Of a DNA stretch of 64,000 nucleotides, positions 51,693 to 60,919 are shown one piece after another. How positions within the stretch are numbered: position 1 is the stretch's first letter; every line of letters starts with the position of its first letter. Both the position numbers and the translations under genes were made by a program. The notes under the pieces were generated by a model. That model made no database searches and was not told where the DNA came from. It saw only the letters and a list, made by a program, of their open reading frames with translations. This stretch comes from Actinomycetota bacterium (GTDB lineage Bacteria; Actinomycetota; Actinomycetes; S36-B12; CAIYMF01), in NCBI GenBank assembly GCA_020161245.1, contig JAIUOK010000006.1, positions 1 to 64,000 on the forward strand. The letters run 5' to 3'.

Positions 51693-51770
51693 GGCGGCGA
51701 CGCTAGGCGGCGGCGCCGGGCCGGTGCGGCCTCCGCGCATCTGGTGAGAGGACGGCGTCCTCGCCCGCCG

Positions 51771-52481
51771 TCACCCCGCGTCCAGTGCGCGCTCGATGTC
51801 CTGTGCCGCCGCCAGCAGCCTCTCGACGATGTCCGGACCGCGCTCGGCGGGCAGACGCGAGCTCGCGCCTGAGACGGCCAGCGCAGCGAGGGCCCGCCCG
51901 TCGGGGGAGCGGATCGCGGCCGCCCATGCCGACAGCCCGAGCTCGAGCTCGCCCACCGATGCCGCCCAGCGCCGTCCCCGGATGGCGTCGAGCTCGGCGT
52001 CCGACGGATGACCGCTCTCGCCCGCCACGGCCCGACGTCGGGTCGCGCCGTCGGCGAAGGCGAGCAGGAGCTTGCCCGCCGCCCCTCTGCCCAGCCGTCG
52101 CGCCGTCCCGACGTCGATCACCGGGCGCAGCAGATGCGGGCCGGGGACACCGGCCACGCAGATGCGCTCGATCCCGTCCGGCACATGGAGGTGGACGCTC
52201 TCCGCAACCGCCTCGGACAGCCTCCGCATCGCCGGTTCGGCCACGGCCCGCAGCTCGACGCGGCTGTCGGCGAGGGCGCCCCACTGCACGAGCCGGTAGC
52301 CCAGCGTGTAGTGGCCGGAGCCGCGGGTCCTCACCACGCCGAGCCGGGCCAGCTCGCCGAGCAGCCGGTGGGTGGACGACTTGGGCATGGCCACGGCCTC
52401 GGCCACGGCGCCCAGCCGCACCGGGCCGTCGGCGCGGCCGAGGACGTCGATGATCTGGGCGGACTTCTCCAGCACGGACAT
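51771..52481 (-). CDS. IclR-family transcription regulator 1
   Basis: 236 residues. An N-terminal winged helix (VRLGAVAEAVAMPKSSTHRLLGELARLGVVRTRGSGHYTLG) and a C-terminal effector domain (LHVPDGIERICVAGVPGPHLLRPV... GRGAAGKLLLAF... SVGELELGLSAWAAAI). IclR proteins respond to small aromatic or carboxylic acids and control catabolic operons. It lies six bases after a second IclR gene in the same orientation. Confidence 0.92.
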   Translation of the reverse strand: MSVLEKSAQIIDVLGRADGPVRLGAVAEAVAMPKSSTHRLLGELARLGVVRTRGSGHYTLGYRLVQWGALADSRVELRAVAEPAMRRLSEAVAESVHLHVPDGIERICVAGVPGPHLLRPVIDVGTARRLGRGAAGKLLLAFADGATRRRAVAGESGHPSDAELDAIRGRRWAASVGELELGLSAWAAAIRSPDGRALAALAVSGASSRLPAERGPDIVERLLAAAQDIERALDAG

Positions 52482-52487
52482 GGCGGA

Positions 52488-53261
52488 TCAGGACGCCGAT
52501 GCCGCTGCCCGGCCGAGCTCGGCGGTCACCGCGCGCGCCGCGCGGACGAGGACCCGGCCGAGCCCGAGCGCGTTGAGCCGGTCCTCGGCCACCGGCACCG
52601 CCAGGGCCGCACGCACCTCGTGGAGCTCGTCGAAGACCGGTGCTGCGACCCAGGCCGTGCCGGACGCCGATGAGGCACGGGTCACCGCGAAGCCCTGGCG
52701 CCGCACCTCGTCGAGCAGCTGACGCCGCGGCAGCTCCGAGGTCGGCCAGGGGTCCGAGCGCCGGGCGCGGAGCGCGGCCCGCTCGACGTCGGCCTCCGGC
52801 AGATGGGCGAGGAAGGCGTGCCCCGCCGCGGCCGCCGTCAGGGGCAGCCGGCGCGGCAGCGGGCAGCGGGCCATGGCCGCGCTGCCGCCGATCTTGTCGG
52901 CCACGATGACGTCGTCGCCGTCGCGCGAGCACAGCACCACGACCTCGCCCGTCAGACCGTGCAGGTCGACGAGGTAGGGCCGCGCGACGTCCTTGAGCAC
53001 CCGCGCGTCCGGCACGCTCCAGCCCAGGCGCCACAACCGCATCCCCAGCCGGTAGCGGCCCCTGCTGGCCCGCTCGACGGCGCCCCACTCGGTCAGCGTC
53101 GCCAGCATCCGGTGCACCGTGGCAGGCGGCAGACCCGTCTGCGTGCACAGCGACGAGATCGTCTGCTCGGGCGCCTCGTCCGAGAAGCACTCGAGGATGT
53201 CGAACACGCGCCCGAGCACGGATCGCTTGCTCTCGAGCAGCTGGTCGGTCACCGCAGTCAT
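52488..53261 (-). CDS. IclR-family transcription regulator 2
   Basis: 257 residues from ATG 53261. DNA-binding domain VLGRVFDILECFSDEAPEQTISSLCTQTGLPPATVHRMLATLTEWGAVER and effector domain ending FAVTRASSASGTAWVAAPVFDE. It differs substantially from the adjacent IclR. It is divergent from the aldehyde dehydrogenase operon; inverted CCGGAACG/CGTTCCGG repeats in the 141-base gap could be its site. Confidence 0.92.
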   Translation of the reverse strand: MTAVTDQLLESKRSVLGRVFDILECFSDEAPEQTISSLCTQTGLPPATVHRMLATLTEWGAVERASRGRYRLGMRLWRLGWSVPDARVLKDVARPYLVDLHGLTGEVVVLCSRDGDDVIVADKIGGSAAMARCPLPRRLPLTAAAAGHAFLAHLPEADVERAALRARRSDPWPTSELPRRQLLDEVRRQGFAVTRASSASGTAWVAAPVFDELHEVRAALAVPVAEDRLNALGLGRVLVRAARAVTAELGRAAASAS

Positions 53262-53271
53262 GGGCACCTCT

Positions 53272-53350
53272 CCGGAACGCCGTCTCGGAATGCTGAACGC
53301 CCGCGCACGGTAGACCCGCGCCCGTCGGACGCGCCGCCGGCGCGTTCCGG
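53272..53350. promoter_or_regulatory. Spaced inverted repeat CCGGAACG...CGTTCCGG between IclR2 and ALDH genes
   Basis: Eight-base arms at 53272-53279 and 53343-53350, 63 bases apart, inside the divergent intergenic region; GGAA-type half sites recur between them (CGGAATGC near 53286). This could be a looped operator for the adjacent IclR regulator. The arms are short enough for chance in GC-rich DNA. Confidence 0.3.
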
Positions 53351-53402
53351 TGAGCGAGACGACGCCGACGCGCCGCCTCCGGGCCGACGACGATGCCGGG
53401 CT

Positions 53403-54848
53403 ATGCATCTGGGCACCGTCTACCTCGACGGCCGGTTCGTCCCTCCGGCCGAGGGCGCGACCGCCGTCCTCACGGACCCCTCGACCGGGCTGCCGATCGC
53501 GACGGCGGCCATGGGCACCGCGGCCGACGTCGACGCAGCGGTGTCGGCGGCCGAGCGCGCGCTGCCGGCGTGGTCCGCGGCGGGCTTCGCGGAGCGCGCC
53601 GGGGTCATCGACCGGCTGGTGGCTGCGTGGCTGCGGCGGTCCGAGGAGATCGCCGCCACGGTGAGCCGCGAGATGGGCATGCCCATCACGATGTCGCGGC
53701 TCACCAACGGCACCGGTGCGGCGGCGACCCTGCGCTACTACGCCGACATCGCACGTGCGCTCGACGCCGAGGAGCAGCGCACGCCGATGTCCTTCGACGG
53801 GTCGGTCGTGGTGCGCCGGGCGCCGGTCGGCGTGGTCGCGGCGATCGCGCCCTGGAACTACCCCTGCCAGCTCATGGCCACCAAGATCGGGCCGGCGCTG
53901 GCAGCCGGCTGCACCGTGGTCCTCAAGCCGCCGGTCGAGAACGCCCTGACAGCCCGCATCCTCGGCGAGCTCGCCGACGAGGCGGAGGTGCCCCCGGGGG
54001 TGCTCAACGTCGTCGTCGGCGACGCGGCGTTCGGGTCCGGGCTCGTCGCCGACCCGCGGGTGTCGCTGGTCGCCTTTACCGGGTCCACCGCGGTCGGCCG
54101 GCGGATCGGGTCGGTCGTGGGCGAGCGGCTCGGCGCCTGCAACCTCGAGCTCGGCGGCAAGTCCGCAGCGATCGTGCTCGACGACGCCGACGTGGACGCA
54201 CTGATTCCCGCGCTGGGCCCGCTCGCGTTCCGCAACAGCGGGCAGACCTGCTTCGCGCAGACGCGGATCATCACCACGCCGGGCGTGCATGACGCGGTCG
54301 TCGACGGCCTCGCGTCGTGGGCGAGGGCGCAGGTGCTCGGCCACGCGTCGGACGAGGCCACCACGTTCGGGCCCCTGGCGACGGCCGCGCAGCGCGACCG
54401 GGTCCGCGGGTTCATCGAGCAGGGGCTCGCAGACGGCGCCGTCCTCGTCGCGGGCGGGCTCGATGCCGAGGTGCCCGGCGACGGCTTCTTCGTGGCTCCC
54501 ACCCTCCTCGACGACGTCGACAACAGCAGTGCCGTGGCCCAGGAGGAGATCTTCGGGCCCGTGGTGTGCGTGATCCGTGCGGCGGACGAGGACGACGCGG
54601 TCCGGATCGCCAACGACTCGCCGTACGGCCTCGCCGGGTCCGTGTGGACGGGCGACCAGCAGCGCGGAGCTGCCCTCGCCCGCCGCATCGAGGCGGGCAC
54701 CGTGGGGGTCAACGGCTACCGCCCCGACATGTCGTCGCCCTTCGGCGGGATCAAGGCCAGCGGGTCCGGGCGGGAGAACGGGCCCGAGGGGCTCGAGCCG
54801 TTCCTGCGCCGCGACTCGCTCTACCTGTTTGCGCCGGCGGCACCGTGA
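53403..54848 (+). CDS. NAD(P)-dependent aldehyde dehydrogenase 2
   Basis: 481 residues from ATG 53403. Motifs: APWNYPCQLMATKIGPALAAG, FTGSTAVGRRIGSV, NLELGGKSAAIVL (Glu), NSGQTCFAQTRI (Cys) and EEIFGPVVCVI, PFGGIKASGSGRENG. Coupled by a four-base overlap with a zinc alcohol dehydrogenase, suggesting successive oxidation of an alcohol to an acid. Only moderately similar to ALDH 1 at 38.4 kb. Confidence 0.93.
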   Translation: MHLGTVYLDGRFVPPAEGATAVLTDPSTGLPIATAAMGTAADVDAAVSAAERALPAWSAAGFAERAGVIDRLVAAWLRRSEEIAATVSREMGMPITMSRLTNGTGAAATLRYYADIARALDAEEQRTPMSFDGSVVVRRAPVGVVAAIAPWNYPCQLMATKIGPALAAGCTVVLKPPVENALTARILGELADEAEVPPGVLNVVVGDAAFGSGLVADPRVSLVAFTGSTAVGRRIGSVVGERLGACNLELGGKSAAIVLDDADVDALIPALGPLAFRNSGQTCFAQTRIITTPGVHDAVVDGLASWARAQVLGHASDEATTFGPLATAAQRDRVRGFIEQGLADGAVLVAGGLDAEVPGDGFFVAPTLLDDVDNSSAVAQEEIFGPVVCVIRAADEDDAVRIANDSPYGLAGSVWTGDQQRGAALARRIEAGTVGVNGYRPDMSSPFGGIKASGSGRENGPEGLEPFLRRDSLYLFAPAAP

Positions 54849-55945
54849 GGGCCGCCGTCGTCTCCTCGATCGGGGGCGGCTTCGACGTCGAGGAGCTCGT
54901 CATCGACGTCCCGCGCGGTCGCGAGGTCCTCGTCGACGTGCGGGCCGTGGGGCTGTGCCACTCCGACCTCAGCTTCGCCGAGACCGACTTCGGCACCCCG
55001 CTGCCGATGGTGCTCGGCCACGAGTTCGCCGGAGTCGTCGCCGCGACCGGCCCGGAGGCCACGGGGGTGGTCGTGGGCGACCACGTCGTCGGCTCGCTCG
55101 TGCGGGCCTGCGGCGCGTGCCCCGAGTGCGAGGGCGGCGCCCCCTACCGGTGCACCCGCCGGTCCGATCTGCTCCGCCGGCCGGACGAGCCGCCGCGGCT
55201 CACGCGGGCCGACGGCTCGCCGGTGACGGCGGCGCTGGGCACCGCCGCGTTCGCCGAGCAGTGCCTGGTCCACGAGAACCAGCTCGTCCGTGTGCCGCGC
55301 GAGCTCCCCTTCCCGCAGGCCGCCCTCCTCGGCTGCAGCACCGTCACCGGGGTGGGCGCCGTCCTCAACACAGCGCGGGCGGCGGCGGGGGAGTCGGTGG
55401 CCGTCGTGGGCCTCGGCGGGGTCGGGCTCAACGCGCTGTCGGGTGCGCGGCTGGCAGGCGCCCACCCCGTCGTGGCCGTCGACATCGCGCCGGAGAAGCT
55501 CGATCTCGCGGCCCGCTTCGGCGCGACCCACACCGTGGACGCGAGCTCGCACGACCCGGTCGCGGCCGTGCGCGAGATCACCGGCGGATCCGGGGTCCAC
55601 CACTCCTTCGAGGTCGTCGGGCACGAGACCACGACCCTTCAGGCGCTACGGATGACGCGTACCGGCGGCACCACGTACCTCGTCGGCCTGCATCGGCCCG
55701 GCGCGCCGGTCTCGTTGGATCTCATGGCCGAGGTGCTCGCACCCCAGCGCTCGATCGTCGGCGTCTACATGGGGTCGACTGTGATCGGCCGCGACATCCC
55801 CGAGTACGCCCGCCTGTACCTCGAGGGGCGTCTCGAGCTCGACGCGCTGGTGGCTCAGGAGATCCCGCTGTCGCAGATCGAGGACGGGTTCGCGCAGATG
55901 CGCTCGGGCAGGGCCGCCCGGTCGGTCGTCACCAGCTGGACCTGA
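54845..55945 (+). CDS. Zinc-dependent alcohol dehydrogenase (MDR family)
   Basis: 366 residues from GTG 54845. Catalytic zinc residues GLCHSDLSF (Cys) and GHEFAG (His), structural zinc cysteines in RACGACPECEGGAPYRC, and NAD motif VVGLGGVGLNAL. The C-terminal YMGSTVIGRDIPEYARLYLEGRLELDALV resembles class III-like aryl-alcohol dehydrogenases. Expected to oxidise a primary or benzylic alcohol to the aldehyde used by the coupled ALDH. Confidence 0.93.
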   Translation: MRAAVVSSIGGGFDVEELVIDVPRGREVLVDVRAVGLCHSDLSFAETDFGTPLPMVLGHEFAGVVAATGPEATGVVVGDHVVGSLVRACGACPECEGGAPYRCTRRSDLLRRPDEPPRLTRADGSPVTAALGTAAFAEQCLVHENQLVRVPRELPFPQAALLGCSTVTGVGAVLNTARAAAGESVAVVGLGGVGLNALSGARLAGAHPVVAVDIAPEKLDLAARFGATHTVDASSHDPVAAVREITGGSGVHHSFEVVGHETTTLQALRMTRTGGTTYLVGLHRPGAPVSLDLMAEVLAPQRSIVGVYMGSTVIGRDIPEYARLYLEGRLELDALVAQEIPLSQIEDGFAQMRSGRAARSVVTSWT

Positions 55946-56025
55946 CGGCTCACGTTCCGACGATCGGGACGACCGATGCGCCGAGGAGGTGCCGCCCCCC
56001 CTACGGTGGCTCCGGAAGGAGGTCC

Positions 56026-57312
56026 GTGGCCACCGTCGAGGGACCGGGCGGGCGCAGCGCCCCCGCGGGAGCGCGCGGCACCCTGCGGGCGCTCCGGCAC
56101 CGCGACTTCGCCGTCTTCTGGACCGGCGCCCTCATCTCCAACATCGGCTCGTGGCTTCAGAACCTCACGGTGCCCTACGTCGTCTTCCAGATCACCGGGA
56201 GCGCGTTCTGGGTGGGCACCGCGACCGCCGCGCAGTTCCTCCCCGGGTTCCTCGCCGGACCGCTCGGCGGCCACCTCGCCGACACCCGCGAGCGGCGCAC
56301 CCTGCTGCTGGCGCTGCAGTCGGTGCTCGGCGCCGCAGCGCTCGGGCTGTGGGCCGTGTGGACCTCCGGATCCCGGTCGCTCCCGGCGATCCTGGGCCTG
56401 GTCGCTGTCATGGGCCTGGTGTGGGGCCTGACGATGCCGTCGTGGCAGGCGTTCGTGAACGACCTCGTCCCGCGGGACGACCTGGTCTCCGCCGTCTCCC
56501 TCAACTCCCTGCAGTTCAACGCCGCCCGGTCGATCGGCCCCGCTGTCGCCGGTCTGGTGATCGCGGCCCTCGGGCCCGGCTGGGCCTTCGCGCTCAACGC
56601 CGCCTCGTTCGGGGTCGTCGTGCTCGCCCTGGCGGCCGTGCGGACGCGCTCCGGCCGTCCCGATCACGGGAGCCCGGCCCCCCGGCTGCTCCCGGGGTTC
56701 GTGGAGGCGCTGCGCTACATCCCGCGCCAGCCGGGCATCGTGCTCGTCATCGTCCTGGTGGCGGTGCTCGGTGCCTTCGGGTCCCCCGTGTTCGGCTTCA
56801 CCGTCGTCTTCGCGGGGTCGGTGTACGACGTCGGCGCCCTGCAGCTCGGCCTGCTCAACGCCGCCCTGGGTGTCGGCGCCGTGCTCGCGGTGCCTGTGGT
56901 CGTACGGTCCAGCACCCACGGCGGCCTCTCACGCACCGTGCTGCTGGGGCTCGGCGTCATGGGCGCGGCCATGGCCGTCTTCGGCCTCGTCCCCGGCTAC
57001 TGGGGCGGGCTGGTGAGCCTGGTGCTCGTGGGGTTCGGCTTCCTCGCCACGATCTCGGCCGGCAACACCGCCGTGCAGCTCATCGTCGCCGACCACCTGC
57101 GGGGCCGCGTGATGGCGCTGCGCCTGATGGCCTACATGGTGTCGGTCCCCATCGGCGCCCTGCTGCTCGGCTGGATCTCCGACCAGGTCGGCCCCCGGAT
57201 CACCATGGTGCTCGGCGGCGGTGCGCTCCTGCTGGCCGCGGCGGCCCTCGTGACCGCCCCCGGACGCCGCGCGCTGCAGCGGATCGACGATCCCCAGGAT
57301 GTCGCTGCCTGA
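56026..57312 (+). CDS. MFS transporter (EntS/MFS_3 type)
   Basis: 428 residues from GTG 56026, preceded by GGAAGGAGG. About twelve membrane helices; signatures FAVFWTGALISNIGSWLQNLTVPYVVFQ, GPLGGHLADTRERR between helices 2 and 3, and PSWQAFVNDLVPRDDLVSAVSLNSLQFN. This branch is usually an exporter. It follows the alcohol/aldehyde dehydrogenase pair after an 80-base gap, so it may share their regulation. Direction and substrate are unknown. Confidence 0.88.
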   Translation: MATVEGPGGRSAPAGARGTLRALRHRDFAVFWTGALISNIGSWLQNLTVPYVVFQITGSAFWVGTATAAQFLPGFLAGPLGGHLADTRERRTLLLALQSVLGAAALGLWAVWTSGSRSLPAILGLVAVMGLVWGLTMPSWQAFVNDLVPRDDLVSAVSLNSLQFNAARSIGPAVAGLVIAALGPGWAFALNAASFGVVVLALAAVRTRSGRPDHGSPAPRLLPGFVEALRYIPRQPGIVLVIVLVAVLGAFGSPVFGFTVVFAGSVYDVGALQLGLLNAALGVGAVLAVPVVVRSSTHGGLSRTVLLGLGVMGAAMAVFGLVPGYWGGLVSLVLVGFGFLATISAGNTAVQLIVADHLRGRVMALRLMAYMVSVPIGALLLGWISDQVGPRITMVLGGGALLLAAAALVTAPGRRALQRIDDPQDVAA

Positions 57313-57337
57313 CGGGCAGCCCGCCCGGGGGCGCGGA

Positions 57338-58684
57338 TCAGGGGCGCAGCTCCCTGCCGAGGTGCTCGCCGATGATCCAGCCGAGGCCGAGGGCCGAGAG
57401 CAGCCCGTTGCCCGACGAGTAGCCGCGCGACGACGGCCCGCTGATGCCCATCGCGGCGCCGCCGCCGGCGTAGAGCCCGTCGATGGCGCTGCCGTCGTGA
57501 CGAAGCACCCGCCCGGTGGTGTCGATCCCGAGCCCGCCCTGCGTCGCGAGGATGCCGCTGGTGAGCGGCGCCGCCCAGTACGGGGCCTCGAGCGGACGGC
57601 GGGCGCCGGTCACCTCGTCCCAGCCCACGAAGCCGGCGAGCGAATCCTCGAACGCCGCGGGCTCGACGCCGAGCGAGGTGCACAGGGCGGCGGCGTCGTC
57701 GTAGCGGCGGAACGCGCCGGCACGCTCGGACTCGCGCATGAGCTCGCTCGCGAGCGACGGGCCGTGCAGCACGTCGTCCCACACGAGCACGGCCCGGCGT
57801 CCGGGCAGCGTGCGCAGGACGGTGGCGAGCGACGAGTAGCCGTGCTCGTGCTCGTCGACGAACCGGCGGCCGTCGAGGCCCACCAGCATCGCGCCGCGGA
57901 ACGGGAGCGAGGGGTTGATGCGCGTCGCATACCCGGGGACGACCATGCCGCTGCCGAGGAAGGACCCCATGCTCCGGGTCGCCGCGCCCAGCGCCGTCGC
58001 CCAGGCGAGCGCGTCGCCCGTGGAGGTCGAGACGCCCTGGAAGACGTCCTCGACGGCCTCGGGGATGTGCTCGGCGACGAGGTGCTGGTTCGCCGCGAAC
58101 CCGTCCGACGCCAGGACGACGGCGTGCGAGCGCACCTCGACCTCCTCGCCGTTCTGCCGGACCACCGCGCCCGCGACGCCTCCGGAGCCGTCGTCGATCA
58201 GGCCGATGCCAGGAGTGCCGTCGACGAAGGCGATCCGGTCGTCCGCAGCGATGGCGCTGCGCAGCGTGCGGACGAGGGCGATGCCGCCCGAACGGGCCGG
58301 GTCGGTGTGGAGGCGGGGGACCGACATGCCGTGGCGGCGCATGTCGCCGCCGAGCTCGAGGGTGTGGCCGAGCTCGTCGTTGAGCCAGTACAGGTAGGAC
58401 GGAGCGACGGCGCAGACCGCCTCCACCAGCGGCCGCGTCGACTCGTCGCCGCTCTCACGCACGATGTCGTCGGCCTGCTGCTGCGGCGAGTCCTCGACGC
58501 CGGCCGCCTCCTGCCAGCGGGTGCCGGCGGCGGCGAGCGATCCGCTCGAGACCTGCGTGTTGCAGCCGTGCTGCACCGACTTCTCGAACACCGCGACGGA
58601 CAGGCCGGCGCGGGCGGCGCGCAGGGCCGCCACCATGCCGGCCCCGCCGCCGCCGATCACGACGACGTCGACGTCCGCGCTCAC
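57338..58684 (-). CDS. FAD-binding dehydrogenase/reductase (fumarate-reductase flavoprotein type), A
   Basis: 448 residues from GTG 58684. An N-terminal FAD motif VVVIGGGGAGMVAALRAARAG and C-terminal ATQGGLGIDTTGRVL and GYSSGNGLLSALGLG, the FAD_binding_2 family layout shared by fumarate reductases, 3-ketosteroid dehydrogenases and tricarballylate dehydrogenase. No signal peptide and no haem or FMN domain, so the electron partner is separate. Last gene of the six-gene operon; it overlaps the racemase-fold gene by four bases. Substrate unknown. Confidence 0.85.
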   Translation of the reverse strand: MSADVDVVVIGGGGAGMVAALRAARAGLSVAVFEKSVQHGCNTQVSSGSLAAAGTRWQEAAGVEDSPQQQADDIVRESGDESTRPLVEAVCAVAPSYLYWLNDELGHTLELGGDMRRHGMSVPRLHTDPARSGGIALVRTLRSAIAADDRIAFVDGTPGIGLIDDGSGGVAGAVVRQNGEEVEVRSHAVVLASDGFAANQHLVAEHIPEAVEDVFQGVSTSTGDALAWATALGAATRSMGSFLGSGMVVPGYATRINPSLPFRGAMLVGLDGRRFVDEHEHGYSSLATVLRTLPGRRAVLVWDDVLHGPSLASELMRESERAGAFRRYDDAAALCTSLGVEPAAFEDSLAGFVGWDEVTGARRPLEAPYWAAPLTSGILATQGGLGIDTTGRVLRHDGSAIDGLYAGGGAAMGISGPSSRGYSSGNGLLSALGLGWIIGEHLGRELRP

Positions 58685-59475
58685 CAGAGCTGCCGGTAGA
58701 AGTCGCGGGTCGCATCGATCGCCTCGACCGGGGGCTGCGCCCGGTAGAAGCCGCGCCTGGCCGGCCGCAGCTGCGTGCGCCGGTACTGGGCCGCGCGCAC
58801 CTCGGCCAGCGCGAGGCACGTGCCGAGCGAGTCGATCACCGGCACCTCGTCCACGCGCGAGACGCCCTGGTCGGCGAGGAAGATGTTGAGCGGCCCCTCG
58901 CCGGGCACGATCACGTCGGCGCCCTGGGCGATCGCCTCGCGCGCCGCATCCTCGAACGCGGCCACGAGCGGGGCGGGGTCGGCGTACGACGCCATGATGT
59001 CGTGGAACCGGGTGCCCACCTGCACGACCGGCCCGACGAGGTCGCCGTACCCGTAGACGCGCGCGTTGCGCCGGATCTGGTCGCGCAGCTCGGGGATGAA
59101 GTGCACGATGCCGACCCGGCTGCCCAGGGTGGCGGCGAAGGCGACGGACGCGTTGCCGAACGACACCACCGGGATGTCGACGACCGACGCCGCCTCCTCG
59201 AACCCCGTGTCCGGGATCGTGCCGATGAGGAAGGCGTCGAAGCCCTCGGCCTGCGCGGTCTGCGCCGCGCGGACGAACTGCTCCTTGTGCAGCCCGGCCA
59301 TGTAGGCGTAGCCGATGTGGACGCCGGGGTAGTCGCTCGGGTAGGTGCCCGGCGCCATGCCGTGGAACTCGATCTCCGTGCCGGGCAGCGCGACGGCGCG
59401 CAGGTGCCGGTCGAGCGCGTCGCGGTAGTGCGGCACGTGCTCGAGCACCGTGAAGCTCTGATGCCAGATGCGCAC
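58681..59475 (-). CDS. Asp/Glu-racemase-superfamily protein lacking both catalytic cysteines
   Basis: 264 residues. The overall pattern is that of hydantoin racemase-like members (MRIWHQSFTVLEHVPHYRDAL... GFDAFLIGTIPDTGFEEAASVVDIPVVSFGNAS... RVGIVHFIPELRDQIRR... ADVIVPGEGPLNIFL). At the two positions where active racemases and maleate isomerase carry cysteines it has Thr86 (GTIPD) and Glu193 (PGEGP). A two-base racemase mechanism through cysteine is thus excluded; another lyase, isomerase or decarboxylase activity, or a binding role, is possible. Between two flavoprotein genes in one operon. Confidence 0.75.
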   Translation of the reverse strand: MRIWHQSFTVLEHVPHYRDALDRHLRAVALPGTEIEFHGMAPGTYPSDYPGVHIGYAYMAGLHKEQFVRAAQTAQAEGFDAFLIGTIPDTGFEEAASVVDIPVVSFGNASVAFAATLGSRVGIVHFIPELRDQIRRNARVYGYGDLVGPVVQVGTRFHDIMASYADPAPLVAAFEDAAREAIAQGADVIVPGEGPLNIFLADQGVSRVDEVPVIDSLGTCLALAEVRAAQYRRTQLRPARRGFYRAQPPVEAIDATRDFYRQLW

Positions 59476-59478
59476 GCC

Positions 59479-60918
59479 TCAGCCCTTCGCGGCCGCGCCC
59501 GCGCCGGCGATGCGGCCGAAGACCGCGCCGCGCAGCACCGAGGTGGAGCCCGTGTAGTTCGTGTAGTACATGCCGGTGATCTCGCCGGCCGCCCACAGCC
59601 CCGGGATGGCCGAGCCCGAGCGGTCGACCACGCGCGCGTCGGCGTCGATGCGCAGGCCGCCGAAGGTGAAGACGTTCGCGGCGATGATCGGGTAGGCGAG
59701 GAACGGGCCCTCGACGATCGGCCGCGACCAGTTCGACTTGTCCACCCCGAGCCCGCTCGTCGCGAGGCCGTCGGGCCGGCTGTGGTCGAAGCCGCTCTCG
59801 TCGGGGCAGGCCGCGTTGTAGGCCTCGACGGTGGCGACCAGGGCGTCGGCCGGTACGCCGATGCGCTGTGCGAGCTCGCCGACCGTGGCGGCGGAGACGG
59901 GCGGCTGGTCGGTGCGGATGCCCACCGAGATGTTGGGCACGGACGCCCCCCGCTGGTCGTAGACCCACCACGCGACGCCGTCGGCCTGGGCGTGGATGCG
60001 GCGCGTGATGCGCTCGTACCAGGCGTCGATCGTGCCCGGCGCCTCGTCCACGAAGCGGGAGCCCTCCTGGTTGACCAGGATCCCGTAGGGGAAGGCGAAG
60101 ATCGCGGCCTCGGCCACTCCCGAGCGCGGGTCGATCGGCTCGGCGTGGAACAGCGAGAAGTTGCCCGCCCCGGCGGCGCCGGCCGCGAGCGCCATCTCGA
60201 TGCCCTCGCCCTTGTTGTAGTGGCCGCCGCGGGCGACCGGGCGGGTGTTGATCGCCGTCGGGCCCATGTACCGGGCGAGCATCTCGGGGTTGCCCTCGAA
60301 GCCGCCGCAGGCGAGGACGACGTTGCCGCGCAGCACGCCGGCCGGGTTGGTGCGGACGCCGACGACCCGGTGGTCGTCGTCGAGCACGAGCGAGAGCGCG
60401 GTGGTCTCGTAGAAGTACTGGGCGCCGAGCTCCTGGGCGCGCGCGGTGAGGGTCTTCACGAGCTCCCAGCCGCCGCCCACCGGCGACATGCGCGGTGCGG
60501 CCTGGGTGAGGAACGGGGTCGGCAGCGCGTCGAAGCGGATGCCGTGCCCGGTGAGCCAGTCCAGAGTGGCGGGCGCCTGCTCGCCGAGGCGCATGACGAT
60601 CTCGCCGTCGGCGACGTCGAGGGTGCGCATCGGCTGCGACCACGACGACCGGTCGGACATCGCGTCGGCGAGGATGCCGGGGTCCGGATGCCCCATGTGG
60701 TCGCCGAGGAGGCGGTCCTCGAGGTCGTCGCTGGGCTTCTCCTGCGACGCCATGCGCAGGAAGGCCTCCGTGTACCGCGTGTTGCCGCCGCTCTCCTCGG
60801 GCGTCGAGCGCTCGATGATCGCCACGCGCGCCCCGGACTCCAGCGCGGAGATGGCCGACGACAGGCCGGCGATGCCCGACCCGACGACGACGACGTCGAA
60901 CTCGTGCGGCTGCCCCAT
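59479..60918 (-). CDS. FAD-binding dehydrogenase/reductase (tricarballylate-dehydrogenase/fumarate-reductase type), C
   Basis: 479 residues from ATG 60918. FAD motif VVVVGSGIAGLSSAISALESG, then ERSTPEESGGNTRYTEAFLRM, ACGGFEGNPEMLARYMG, and the C-terminal FGGLRIDADARVVDRSG and TGSTSVLRGAVFGRIAG. The GGNTRYT segment is reminiscent of the TcuA tricarballylate dehydrogenase group, but this is only a family impression. Three bases after it comes the racemase-fold gene. Expected to desaturate or reduce a carboxylated or cyclic substrate. Confidence 0.83.
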   Translation of the reverse strand: MGQPHEFDVVVVGSGIAGLSSAISALESGARVAIIERSTPEESGGNTRYTEAFLRMASQEKPSDDLEDRLLGDHMGHPDPGILADAMSDRSSWSQPMRTLDVADGEIVMRLGEQAPATLDWLTGHGIRFDALPTPFLTQAAPRMSPVGGGWELVKTLTARAQELGAQYFYETTALSLVLDDDHRVVGVRTNPAGVLRGNVVLACGGFEGNPEMLARYMGPTAINTRPVARGGHYNKGEGIEMALAAGAAGAGNFSLFHAEPIDPRSGVAEAAIFAFPYGILVNQEGSRFVDEAPGTIDAWYERITRRIHAQADGVAWWVYDQRGASVPNISVGIRTDQPPVSAATVGELAQRIGVPADALVATVEAYNAACPDESGFDHSRPDGLATSGLGVDKSNWSRPIVEGPFLAYPIIAANVFTFGGLRIDADARVVDRSGSAIPGLWAAGEITGMYYTNYTGSTSVLRGAVFGRIAGAGAAAKG

Positions 60919-60919
60919 C

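Noticed and set aside
58681-59475. Maleate isomerase linking to the gentisate pathway
   Set aside because: Tempting because maleate could arise from maleylpyruvate, but both cysteines required for maleate isomerisation are missing.
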